From assembly GCA_020435885.1 (NCBI GenBank), contig JAGQYU010000183.1, forward strand, positions 1-5,928: a DNA stretch of 5,928 nt, read 5' to 3'. Numbering within the stretch: position 1 is the first letter of the stretch; each line of letters opens with the position of its first letter. The notes below the pieces were generated by a model, which saw nothing but the letters and a program-made list of their open reading frames with translations, did not search any database and was not told where the DNA came from. The stretch is from Flavobacteriaceae bacterium. GTDB taxonomy: Bacteria > Bacteroidota > Bacteroidia > Flavobacteriales > Flavobacteriaceae. Below, piece by piece: positions 1-5,928 of this stretch. The position numbers and the translations under genes are program-made.

Positions 1-683
1 GCCAATAGTACAATCCTTTTTGCTTTTTTGATAGTACCAATACCCATGGTTATTGCTTTTCTGGGTACATTGTCTATTCCAAGGAAAGCAGGTGCGGCGT
101 CAGCTCTGGTAAGGTGATCTAATGTGATACTTCGGGTACCGGAATTAAGGTGTGAACCAGGCTCGTTAAACCCTACGTGACCTGTTCTACCGATACCTAA
201 CAGTTGAAAATCGAGGCCACCAGCCTTTTTTATCTGCATTTCATAATCAATACAGTATTGATAGATGTCTTCACTTTTAATTGAACCATCAGGTATATGA
301 ATATTATCAGGATGAATATCAATATGATCAAACAAATGCTCGTGCATAAAATAATGATAGCTTTGAATGTTATCCTTATCCATAGGGAAATATTCATCAA
401 GATTGAAAGTAATTACATTTGCAAAACTCAACCCTTCTTCTTTGTGCATGCGTACCAATTCCTCATACACCTTAATAGGCGATGATCCTGTTGCCAGCCC
501 TAATACGCAGTTTTTATTCTCTTTTGCTTTTTTTCTGATGAGTTCTGCAATTTCTTGAGCAACTACAATGGAAGCTTCTTGAGAATTTTGGAAGATGATA
601 TTATGAATCTTTTCAAATCTTGTCTCTTCAAATTTGCCTGGTGGGCTATACGATATTGATATTTTATCTACTACTTGCTGCAT
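1..683 (-). CDS. nagB: Glucosamine-6-phosphate deaminase (NagB family), N-terminal part, truncated at window edge
   Basis: This is the first 227 codons of a cytoplasmic enzyme expected to convert glucosamine-6-phosphate to fructose-6-phosphate and ammonia, feeding amino sugars into glycolysis. Reading the minus strand from the ATG at 683 gives one open frame with no stop to position 1. Visible NagB motifs are the sugar-phosphate-binding loop LGLATGSSP (residues 61-69), FNLDEY (93-98, with the catalytic-type Asp96), and GIGRTGHVGFNEPGS (163-177, with His169 and Glu174). The E. coli enzyme has GNDGH where this one has GRTGH, so the Asp equivalent to E. coli Asp141 is replaced by Thr167. The N-terminus is about 24 residues longer than E. 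coli NagB. Both traits match the long Bacteroidota form (about 640-660 residues), in which the NagB domain is followed by a PIG-L/LmbE-like domain. That second domain lies outside the window, so its presence is inferred. The gene follows the SusCD operon on the same strand but is separated from it by a terminator hairpin. The start lacks a Shine-Dalgarno sequence, as is usual in this phylum. Confidence 0.93.
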   Translation of the reverse strand, partial: MQQVVDKISISYSPPGKFEETRFEKIHNIIFQNSQEASIVVAQEIAELIRKKAKENKNCVLGLATGSSPIKVYEELVRMHKEEGLSFANVITFNLDEYFPMDKDNIQSYHYFMHEHLFDHIDIHPDNIHIPDGSIKSEDIYQYCIDYEMQIKKAGGLDFQLLGIGRTGHVGFNEPGSHLNSGTRSITLDHLTRADAAPAFLGIDNVPRKAITMGIGTIKKAKRIVLL

Positions 684-700
684 ATTTTTCAATAAACTTT

Positions 701-740
701 TTTAAGAAAAAATAAACGGGAAAAAATTATCCCGTTTATT
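701..740 (-). terminator. Rho-independent terminator after the SusCD operon
   Basis: Positions 711-720 (AATAAACGGG) and 731-740 (CCCGTTTATT) are perfect reverse complements. An extra A-T pair (721/730) gives an 11-bp stem with an 8-base loop. Read on the minus strand, the 3' arm runs into a T-rich stretch (TTTATTTTTTCTT), the expected U-tract of an intrinsic terminator. It begins 70 nt past the SusD-like stop codon and ends about 20-28 nt before the nagB-family start. On the plus strand no U-tract follows, so it is directional. It probably ends the SusCD transcript, or lets only part of it read through into nagB. Confidence 0.85.
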
Positions 741-809
741 CTTCAAAAACTAACTAATTCAAAATATTTAGAATGAACTTTAAGAAAAATCATTTAAACT
801 CCGAAAAAA

Positions 810-2489
810 TTATTTTGCCCACCACATTTTGGTTGCTTGAACATCTGGACCTTGAATTGCAACTGCTGCTTCTGTATTAACTCCATTAGTATTATAAGCG
901 GCATTACCATAACGCATTCTTGCAGGATATTGTCCATTTAAATCTCCACTACTAAAAATATCATAATCAGATACTCCATTGGCTAATTCAGATGGATAGC
1001 CAGTATCTCTAACAATAGCCCAAGCTTCAAAACCATCAGTATAAGCCGCAATCCAACGTTGAATAGCTATTTTTTCTAAATTTTCATCTGTACTTCCATT
1101 TAAGAGTGCCATATCTTCGTTGGCTATAAAAGTGTTAATATCACTATCTGCAACATCCCATAATTTCATTGCTTGTCTAAGCCCCTCTTGATATAAAGCT
1201 TCAGCATCTCCAGTAGCCAACCCTTTGATAATTGCTTCAGCTTGTAAAAAGTTTCCTTCAGCTGCTGAAAAAACCAACTCACGTCTTATTTCTTTGCCTT
1301 GGTTTTTAGGATTTGTTATAATTTCTGCAGGAAATGAAAATAATTCTGATTTTACATGCGTATAAATATCACCATTTAGCCTAGATGGTTGACCGACATA
1401 GTACTCACCGGGTGCAATAGTAATTGTTACAGTATTACTACCATTTATTCTTGTATAGGACACATTAGCATCATCTAATTTTCCAAGGATGAAATTTACA
1501 TGTTTGTCAAATAATGCTACACCAGAACCATCAGCTGGTTTTGTAAATACAACTTCACCTCCTTCAATAGGTTGAGCATAGAAAGGTAATCTAGGATCGT
1601 TATTATCTCTCAAATAATTAATTAAAACTTCTCCTACCTTCCATTTGGATCCTAAACCTCCAAAATTATGCCAGATATCACCATAGGCGGCATTACTCCA
1701 CTGGCTAATTTCAGTATCTTTTTCCATTAGCACATTATCAGCTATAAGTAAATCAGACCCCATTGCTGATGTTACTGCTGCATCAGCAAAAGAAGCTCCG
1801 GTAGCTCCTTGAGCTCTTAATGCTATTCTTAATTTTAATGTATTTGCTAATTTTTTCCAACCTTGCAAATCTCCATAAAAGAAGAGGTCATTACCAGCTA
1901 ATCCATCACCAATTTCTGTTGCATCACCTATTAATTGCATTGCTTCATCAAGCTCGGCAATAACTCCCTGATAGATATCAGCTTGACTATCAAATTTAGG
2001 AGAAACTATATCTGGGTTTCCAACCTCAGAATATGGAACCATACCAAAAGTGTCTGTATACATTTGGTAGTAAAGCCCTTTCATTATTAAGCCCATAGCG
2101 TAGTATTTTTCGTTTTCTAATAATCCGCCTGATTCAACAAACGTCATATATGTGGCTAGTGTTCCTGCATAACCACTCATCCAGTCAAAAGCTGCATCAG
2201 TATATCCAGAATTATAATTATAACTTAAACCGTCATTCCACCAACTTCCACTAAAACCGAAAGTAAATTGGCCAGCATATCTATCTGCATGGATCAATTG
2301 AGCTCTCCAGTAAGGATATCTATCCGGAGCATATAACAGAATTTGAGTACCTGTTAGGAAAAACTTAGCACTAACTTCATCAGCTGTTATGCCATCAGGT
2401 TTTTGGTTAATCTCATCAAAGTCAGAGCAACTAACAGCAGTAAGAGCTATTAATATTAAAAGACAAATTTTATTATAAATAGTTTTCAT
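810..2489 (-). CDS. SusD/RagB-family outer-membrane glycan-binding lipoprotein
   Basis: This 559-residue protein is the surface partner of the adjacent SusC-like transporter. Members of the family cap the transporter barrel, bind the incoming glycan and open like a lid to deliver it. Residues 1-20 form a lipoprotein signal peptide (basic start, hydrophobic core) ending in the lipobox AVSC with the acylated Cys21. The acidic stretch SDFDE directly after it resembles the lipoprotein export signals that send Bacteroidota lipoproteins to the cell surface. The N-terminal region is rich in aromatic residues (YPYW 58-61, WW 83-84, YNY 90-92, W103), typical of the carbohydrate-contacting, TPR-like helical SusD fold. 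The sequence looks closest to the group annotated as 'SusD/RagB family nutrient-binding outer membrane lipoprotein'; length is normal for the family. The ATG at 2489 lies 5 nt after the SusC-like stop codon, so the two are co-transcribed and probably translationally coupled. The gene ends in TAA and is followed by a terminator. The bound glycan is unknown; the neighbouring NagB-type gene hints at a GlcNAc-containing substrate. Confidence 0.95.
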   Translation of the reverse strand: MKTIYNKICLLILIALTAVSCSDFDEINQKPDGITADEVSAKFFLTGTQILLYAPDRYPYWRAQLIHADRYAGQFTFGFSGSWWNDGLSYNYNSGYTDAAFDWMSGYAGTLATYMTFVESGGLLENEKYYAMGLIMKGLYYQMYTDTFGMVPYSEVGNPDIVSPKFDSQADIYQGVIAELDEAMQLIGDATEIGDGLAGNDLFFYGDLQGWKKLANTLKLRIALRAQGATGASFADAAVTSAMGSDLLIADNVLMEKDTEISQWSNAAYGDIWHNFGGLGSKWKVGEVLINYLRDNNDPRLPFYAQPIEGGEVVFTKPADGSGVALFDKHVNFILGKLDDANVSYTRINGSNTVTITIAPGEYYVGQPSRLNGDIYTHVKSELFSFPAEIITNPKNQGKEIRRELVFSAAEGNFLQAEAIIKGLATGDAEALYQEGLRQAMKLWDVADSDINTFIANEDMALLNGSTDENLEKIAIQRWIAAYTDGFEAWAIVRDTGYPSELANGVSDYDIFSSGDLNGQYPARMRYGNAAYNTNGVNTEAAVAIQGPDVQATKMWWAK

Positions 2490-2494
2490 TTTAT

Positions 2495-5400
2495 TTAAAA
2501 TTTTAGTGAAATGTTAAGACCTAAACTTTTAACAGTAGGTACATTATTGACTGCAATACCTTGAGAAGAAAGAGATGTTCCTAATGCAACCTCGGGGTCT
2601 ATATCTTCTGCTTTTTTGGAGAAGAAAAATAAATTTCTACCTATCAATCCAATTGATGCACTTCTCATTCCAATTTTCTCAGCGGCAGAACTTGGTAAGT
2701 TATAACTTAGAGCAAATTCTCTTAATCGTATATTGGTCTGATCATACACGTAATTTTCTGCTATAGTGGAATATCTTCCCCAATAGTCTTGCGCAGTTAT
2801 ATTTACAGTATTTTGGGCATTAGTACTTGTGTTTATTGCATCTAATACAACTCCACCATTACGGTATTGTAATGAACGCTCTGATGCACCACTATTGTCT
2901 AAACTGGCTGATGTACCTGAATAGATTTCCCCTCCAAATCTAGCATCAATCAAAAACCTTAATGCAAAGTTTTTATAGGTTAATGTATTGCTAAGGCCTG
3001 CAATCCAGTCAGGTTGCGCATTTCCCAAATACACTTTATCAGAAGAAGCAATTGGTAAGCCTTCAGCATTTACTAATAAATTCCCACTTTCATCTCTATC
3101 CCATACAGTACCATAAATATCTCCAACACTTCCTCCTACTTCTGCAACAATAGAAACATTACCACTGTTTGTTGAATTAAGAGTTGTAATAGTTATACCC
3201 TCAATTAGATCTTTCAGCTTATTTTTATTTCTTGAAAAGTTTAAGGAAACATCCCAAGAAAAGTTTTCTGTTTTAGCAGGAATTCCTCCAATTAAAACCT
3301 CAACACCTTTATTTTCTAGCTCTCCAATATTTTCAAGAAATTTCTCAAATACAGCACCGGTTGGGGCTGGAATTTGAAAAATCATATCCTTAGTGGTAAT
3401 TTTATAGATAGATAACTCAGAGTAAAGTCTGTTTTTGAAGAGTTTCATTTCGACACCAAACTCTGAAGATCTTATACTTTCAGGTTTTAAATCTTCATTG
3501 TAACGGAGTTCAGGTGTTGTTAAAACAGTCAGACCTAAATAGCCTTGACCAGGTAATGGAAATGTTTGGTTTATTAAATATGAGTCAGTGTCATTACCAA
3601 CATCCGCCCAACTAGCTCTTAATTTTAACATATTAAATACATCTTTTTCAGGATCAATAAAACGATCAATTAAAACAGAGTAGCTTACAGAAGGATAAAA
3701 ATAGGAACGATTTTTTAAAGTAGAAAACCAGTCATTTCTACCAGTAATGTCAAGGTACATAAAATTATCATAGGCTAAATTTACGGAACCATACAGTGAA
3801 TTTACTTTCCGCATTCCAAATGGGGTTTGCCCATTTGTTTGGATATTGGTATTGCCAATAAAAGCTCTAGTAGGAATTTTAAATTGACTACCTGATACTG
3901 AAATACCTTCAAAAGTTTGTTTCAAAAGATTTCCTCCAACACTGGCTATTACATTTAATTTGTCTGATATATCTTTTGTTGCTGTTAATAGAAAATCTGT
4001 ATTCATTTCTACATATTTATTGGAATCGACATTTAGCCTACCCCAAAGTTGGAAATGATGACCTGGCCATTCTACGCTTTCTGATCTAACATCTGTTACA
4101 TCAGCACCAATACGAATAAATGCTGATAACCAATCATTTATTTCATAGTTTACTCTAGCAACACCTAAAAAACGATTCCTTTTTTGATCATTAATATCAT
4201 GTCTTAACATCCAATAGGGGTTGCCTGTAGTTCCACCAGGAATGCCATAACTGATTACCTGATACTCATTTTGGCCAGTTGGAATATCATAAGCTGAAGG
4301 ATTTTCTACTTGAAACCTTTCTAGATCACTTATAGCTATATTCCTTGGCATAGTATATACATATGCTAAAACACCTTCAGTACCAATATTTACCCTATTG
4401 TTTAACTCTTGAGTAAAATAAGTTGCTTTAGTATCAATACTTAATTTATCAGATAAATCGAAAATAGACCTTAAATTAAAGTTGTGACTTTTTAATTCAG
4501 AATTAGGCAACATTGATGATGACGTGTTGTTGGTATATGAAAAACGAGTACTATAGTTTTCACCACCTTGATCTAAAGCTATGGAATTAATACTTTGTAC
4601 TCCAGTTTCAAAAAAGTCTTCTACGTTATTAGGTTGAGCTGAATAAGACCTTTGCTCTCCTGTATAATATAATTGCTGAGACCCATCTAAAGCAGCTCCC
4701 CAAGAACTTCCAGTTAAGTCATTTAAAGTAGCTGGAGCAGTACCGTTACTGCCTTGACCATACTGATTTTGGTAATCTGGCAAAAACATGGGATTTTCAA
4801 AAGTTATATTTGAATTGATTGAAATTCCCAAACCTTTGTTTTTTGCCCCTTTTTTGGTTGTAATTAAAAGGACACCACGAGCAGCTCGAGAACCATATAA
4901 GGCTGCTGCATTAGGACCTTTTAATACTGATACTGATTCAATATCCTCAGGGTTAATATCAGTTATACCACCACCAGTTACCGTACTATTATATACACTT
5001 CCTCCTGACTCTGAACCAGAGGCATCTATAGGGACACCATCTACTACAATTAAAGCTTGGCTACTCCCTGTAATGGAATTATTACCTCTTATAGTAATAC
5101 GTGAACCCGATCCAACACCACCAGATTGATTAACTACCAGCCCCGCAACTTTACCTACTAAAGAGTTAGCAACGTTATGGTTTTTTACTGTATTGATTTC
5201 TTCAGATTGTAACTCTGTTACAGCATAACCAAGTGACTTTTTCTCACGGCTAATGCCAAGAGCTGTTACCACTACTTCGTCTAAACTAGCAGCATCTTCC
5301 TCAAGTACTACGTTAATTACATTAGAATCTCCAACAGTAATAGATACTGCTTTCATTCCAATGAAAGAAAAATTCAAAACTTCTCCAACAGAAGCTGTAA

Positions 5401-5590
5401 TTGAATAGTTACCTTCAAAATCAGTCTGGGCACCTCTTGTAGTTCCCTGAACAATAATGTTTACTCCCGGTAATGCTGTGCCATCAGATTTTGATGTTAC
5501 TGTACCGGTTATGGTTTTTTCTTGTGCATAGCTACTAATAGTAATGAGCACAGAAAAAACTGTAATCAGTAAAAAGTTAATTTTTTTCAT
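2495..5590 (-). CDS. SusC/RagA-family TonB-linked outer-membrane transporter
   Basis: This 1031-residue protein is a TonB-dependent beta-barrel expected to import oligosaccharides across the outer membrane together with the SusD-like lipoprotein encoded next. Domains in order: a Sec signal peptide (1-22/23, ending SYAQ); a carboxypeptidase-D-regulatory-like beta-sandwich (about 25-98, with GTVTSKSDGTALPGVNI and DFEGNYSI) typical of SusC proteins; a TonB-box-like segment DEVVVTALG (104-112); a plug domain (about 117-248) with VAGLVVNQSGG, ITIRGNNS, VVDGVPID and SVLKGPNAAALYGSRAARG; and a barrel to the C-terminus, which ends in a strand with a terminal Phe (LGLNISLKF). There is no N-terminal STN signalling domain, so control through a FecR/ECF-sigma pair is not expected; the divergent gene at the right edge fits a sensor-kinase route better. 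The start at 5590 is chosen because it opens the signal peptide directly. The leader before it is AT-rich without a Shine-Dalgarno sequence. Length is normal and I see no frameshift. Substrate specificity cannot be read from the sequence. Confidence 0.97.
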   Translation of the reverse strand: MKKINFLLITVFSVLITISSYAQEKTITGTVTSKSDGTALPGVNIIVQGTTRGAQTDFEGNYSITASVGEVLNFSFIGMKAVSITVGDSNVINVVLEEDAASLDEVVVTALGISREKKSLGYAVTELQSEEINTVKNHNVANSLVGKVAGLVVNQSGGVGSGSRITIRGNNSITGSSQALIVVDGVPIDASGSESGGSVYNSTVTGGGITDINPEDIESVSVLKGPNAAALYGSRAARGVLLITTKKGAKNKGLGISINSNITFENPMFLPDYQNQYGQGSNGTAPATLNDLTGSSWGAALDGSQQLYYTGEQRSYSAQPNNVEDFFETGVQSINSIALDQGGENYSTRFSYTNNTSSSMLPNSELKSHNFNLRSIFDLSDKLSIDTKATYFTQELNNRVNIGTEGVLAYVYTMPRNIAISDLERFQVENPSAYDIPTGQNEYQVISYGIPGGTTGNPYWMLRHDINDQKRNRFLGVARVNYEINDWLSAFIRIGADVTDVRSESVEWPGHHFQLWGRLNVDSNKYVEMNTDFLLTATKDISDKLNVIASVGGNLLKQTFEGISVSGSQFKIPTRAFIGNTNIQTNGQTPFGMRKVNSLYGSVNLAYDNFMYLDITGRNDWFSTLKNRSYFYPSVSYSVLIDRFIDPEKDVFNMLKLRASWADVGNDTDSYLINQTFPLPGQGYLGLTVLTTPELRYNEDLKPESIRSSEFGVEMKLFKNRLYSELSIYKITTKDMIFQIPAPTGAVFEKFLENIGELENKGVEVLIGGIPAKTENFSWDVSLNFSRNKNKLKDLIEGITITTLNSTNSGNVSIVAEVGGSVGDIYGTVWDRDESGNLLVNAEGLPIASSDKVYLGNAQPDWIAGLSNTLTYKNFALRFLIDARFGGEIYSGTSASLDNSGASERSLQYRNGGVVLDAINTSTNAQNTVNITAQDYWGRYSTIAENYVYDQTNIRLREFALSYNLPSSAAEKIGMRSASIGLIGRNLFFFSKKAEDIDPEVALGTSLSSQGIAVNNVPTVKSLGLNISLKF

Positions 5591-5647
5591 GTATAAATTA
5601 TATTAAATTAGTTAAAACTTCTACGGAAAGTAGTTATTTGTATGAGT

Positions 5648-5665
5648 TATATAAAATTTTATATA
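5648..5665. repeat. 18-bp perfect AT-only palindrome in the SusC-gene leader
   Basis: TATATAAAATTTTATATA equals its own reverse complement. It is overlapped by a second, wider inverted repeat: TTTGTAT at 5637-5643 and ATACAAA at 5663-5669. It lies 58-75 nt upstream of the SusC-like start codon. If the minus-strand promoter candidate at 5683-5711 is right, it falls in the 5' untranslated leader. It could be a protein-binding site or a weak mRNA hairpin. All-AT palindromes also arise by chance in DNA this AT-rich, so a function is only possible. Confidence 0.4.
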
Positions 5666-5682
5666 CAAACAACATTAAATAG

Positions 5683-5711
5683 CAAATGAAAAACAAGTAT
5701 CGTACTACAAA
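5683..5711 (-). promoter_or_regulatory. Candidate Bacteroidota-type promoter for the SusCD operon
   Basis: On the minus strand, TTTG (5711-5708) is followed after 17 nt by TTCATTTG (5690-5683). This fits the phylum's -33 TTTG / -7 TAnnTTTG pattern, with one mismatch in the fixed bases of the -7 element (T for A at its second position). Spacing is at the short end of the 17-23 nt reported for Flavobacterium. Transcription would begin near 5677, giving a leader of roughly 86 nt. No better -7 match was found on this strand between the start codon and 5809, but the match is imperfect. Confidence 0.35.
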
Positions 5712-5719
5712 CATGTTTG
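5708..5719. promoter_or_regulatory. 12-bp perfect palindrome, possible operator
   Basis: CAAACATGTTTG is a perfect inverted repeat with no spacer. It lies in the divergent intergenic region and overlaps the TTTG taken as the -33 element of the SusCD promoter candidate, while sitting upstream of the plus-strand promoter. That position would suit a dimeric regulator acting on one or both genes. LytTR-type regulators usually bind direct repeats rather than palindromes, so if it is a site it may belong to another regulator. No binding protein can be named from the sequence. Confidence 0.35.
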
Positions 5720-5745
5720 GACGTTTATCTGCATTTAACATTTAA

Positions 5746-5775
5746 TTTATTTACTTAAAATAATTATTACATTTG
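5746..5775 (+). promoter_or_regulatory. Bacteroidota-type promoter for the divergent gene at the right edge
   Basis: TACATTTG at 5768-5775 matches the -7 consensus TAnnTTTG exactly. The -33 position holds only TTTA (5746-5749, 18 nt upstream), one base from TTTG. Transcription would start near 5782, leaving a leader of about 28 nt before the ATG at 5810. The orientation and spacing independently support the reading frame that begins there. Confidence 0.6.
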
Positions 5776-5809
5776 AGTCAATAAACAATAACAATTACTC
5801 AATTTAAAA

Positions 5810-5928
5810 ATGAAAAACCATGCTTATGTAGTTAATAACAATAGTAATAGAATACCATTAAAGTACCATGTTTATTTTTGGATTATATATTTTTTATTTA
5901 ATTTCTTAAGATGGGGAAGTTATTTTAA
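5810..5928 (+). CDS. N-terminus of a probable LytS-type sensor histidine kinase, truncated at window edge
   Basis: An ATG at 5810 opens a frame of 39 codons that reaches the window edge without a stop. The peptide has a polar, Asn-rich start (residues 2-18), then a strongly hydrophobic segment (about 21-33, VYFWIIYFLFNFL) followed by RWGSYF, as for a first transmembrane helix. From memory of the family, this aromatic pattern (FW..YF.FN..RWGSYF) is like the N-termini of Bacteroidota inner-membrane kinases of the His_kinase (LytS/YehU) type, which pair with LytTR response regulators. No kinase domain is in the window, so the assignment is inferred. An exact -7 promoter element lies 34 nt upstream of the start codon, and the sequence before the ATG is A/T-rich without a Shine-Dalgarno. 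Divergent orientation from the SusC-like gene suits a regulator of this locus. It could instead be another small-helix membrane protein. Confidence 0.65.
   Translation, partial: MKNHAYVVNNNSNRIPLKYHVYFWIIYFLFNFLRWGSYF

Noticed and set aside
297..558. Two overlapping plus-strand open frames of about 60 codons inside the nagB-family gene.
   Set aside because: They lie antisense to an unbroken frame with clear NagB motifs; their own translations show no recognisable protein character.
2575..2766. Plus-strand open frame of 63 codons within the SusC-like gene.
   Set aside because: It is antisense to the conserved C-terminal barrel region and has no promoter or family resemblance.
4788..5129. Plus-strand open frame of 113 codons within the SusC-like gene.
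   Set aside because: It is antisense to the conserved plug domain; its proline-rich translation is what the reverse of Gly-rich plug codons gives.
5732..5745. Tandem CATTTAA CATTTAA in the divergent intergenic region, considered as a LytTR-type direct-repeat site.
   Set aside because: The repeats abut with no spacer, whereas LytTR sites are usually spaced by about a helical turn; a 7-mer of this composition recurs easily in AT-rich DNA.
5773..5802. Inverted repeat TTGAGT ... ACTCAA with an 18-nt spacer, between the plus-strand -7 element and the start codon.
   Set aside because: Arms are only 6 bp and do not extend, so chance is likely and it was not listed as a feature.

Overview
The window looks like part of a glycan-uptake locus (a polysaccharide utilization locus, PUL) from a member of the Bacteroidota, most likely a flavobacterium. 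Four things point there: a SusC/SusD-type outer-membrane pair, AT-rich DNA, start codons preceded by A/T-rich leaders without Shine-Dalgarno sequences, and a perfect match to the Bacteroidota -7 promoter element (TAnnTTTG).

Layout, left to right. (1) 1-683, minus strand: the first 227 codons of a glucosamine-6-phosphate deaminase-type gene (nagB family) that runs off the left edge. (2) 684-809: a short gap holding a strong rho-independent terminator hairpin oriented for the minus strand. (3) 810-2489, minus: a SusD/RagB-type surface glycan-binding lipoprotein. (4) 2495-5590, minus: a SusC/RagA-type TonB-dependent transporter. It lies only 5 nt upstream of the SusD gene in the direction of transcription, so the two form a tight operon. 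(5) 5591-5809: a 219-nt divergent intergenic region with a good plus-strand promoter, a weaker minus-strand promoter candidate and two perfect palindromes. (6) 5810-5928, plus: the first 39 codons of a divergently transcribed gene that runs off the right edge. Its hydrophobic N-terminus resembles LytS-type (His_kinase family) sensor kinases of Bacteroidota.

Working together (inference): the SusD-like lipoprotein captures an oligosaccharide at the cell surface and the SusC-like channel imports it with TonB energy. The NagB-type enzyme would convert glucosamine-6-phosphate to fructose-6-phosphate plus ammonia. A divergently encoded sensor kinase, probably followed by a LytTR response regulator outside the window, would control expression. 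The amino-sugar enzyme next to the SusCD pair suggests a GlcNAc-containing substrate such as chitin oligosaccharides. The arrangement recalls the known chitin utilization locus of Flavobacterium johnsoniae, which encodes SusCD pairs, a two-component system and a GlcN-6-P deaminase. The substrate cannot be proved from sequence alone.

I see no RNA genes, mobile elements or CRISPR arrays, and no convincing sign of an undescribed system. The points most worth a second look are the two truncated edge genes, the terminator placed just before nagB, and the palindromes in the divergent promoter region.
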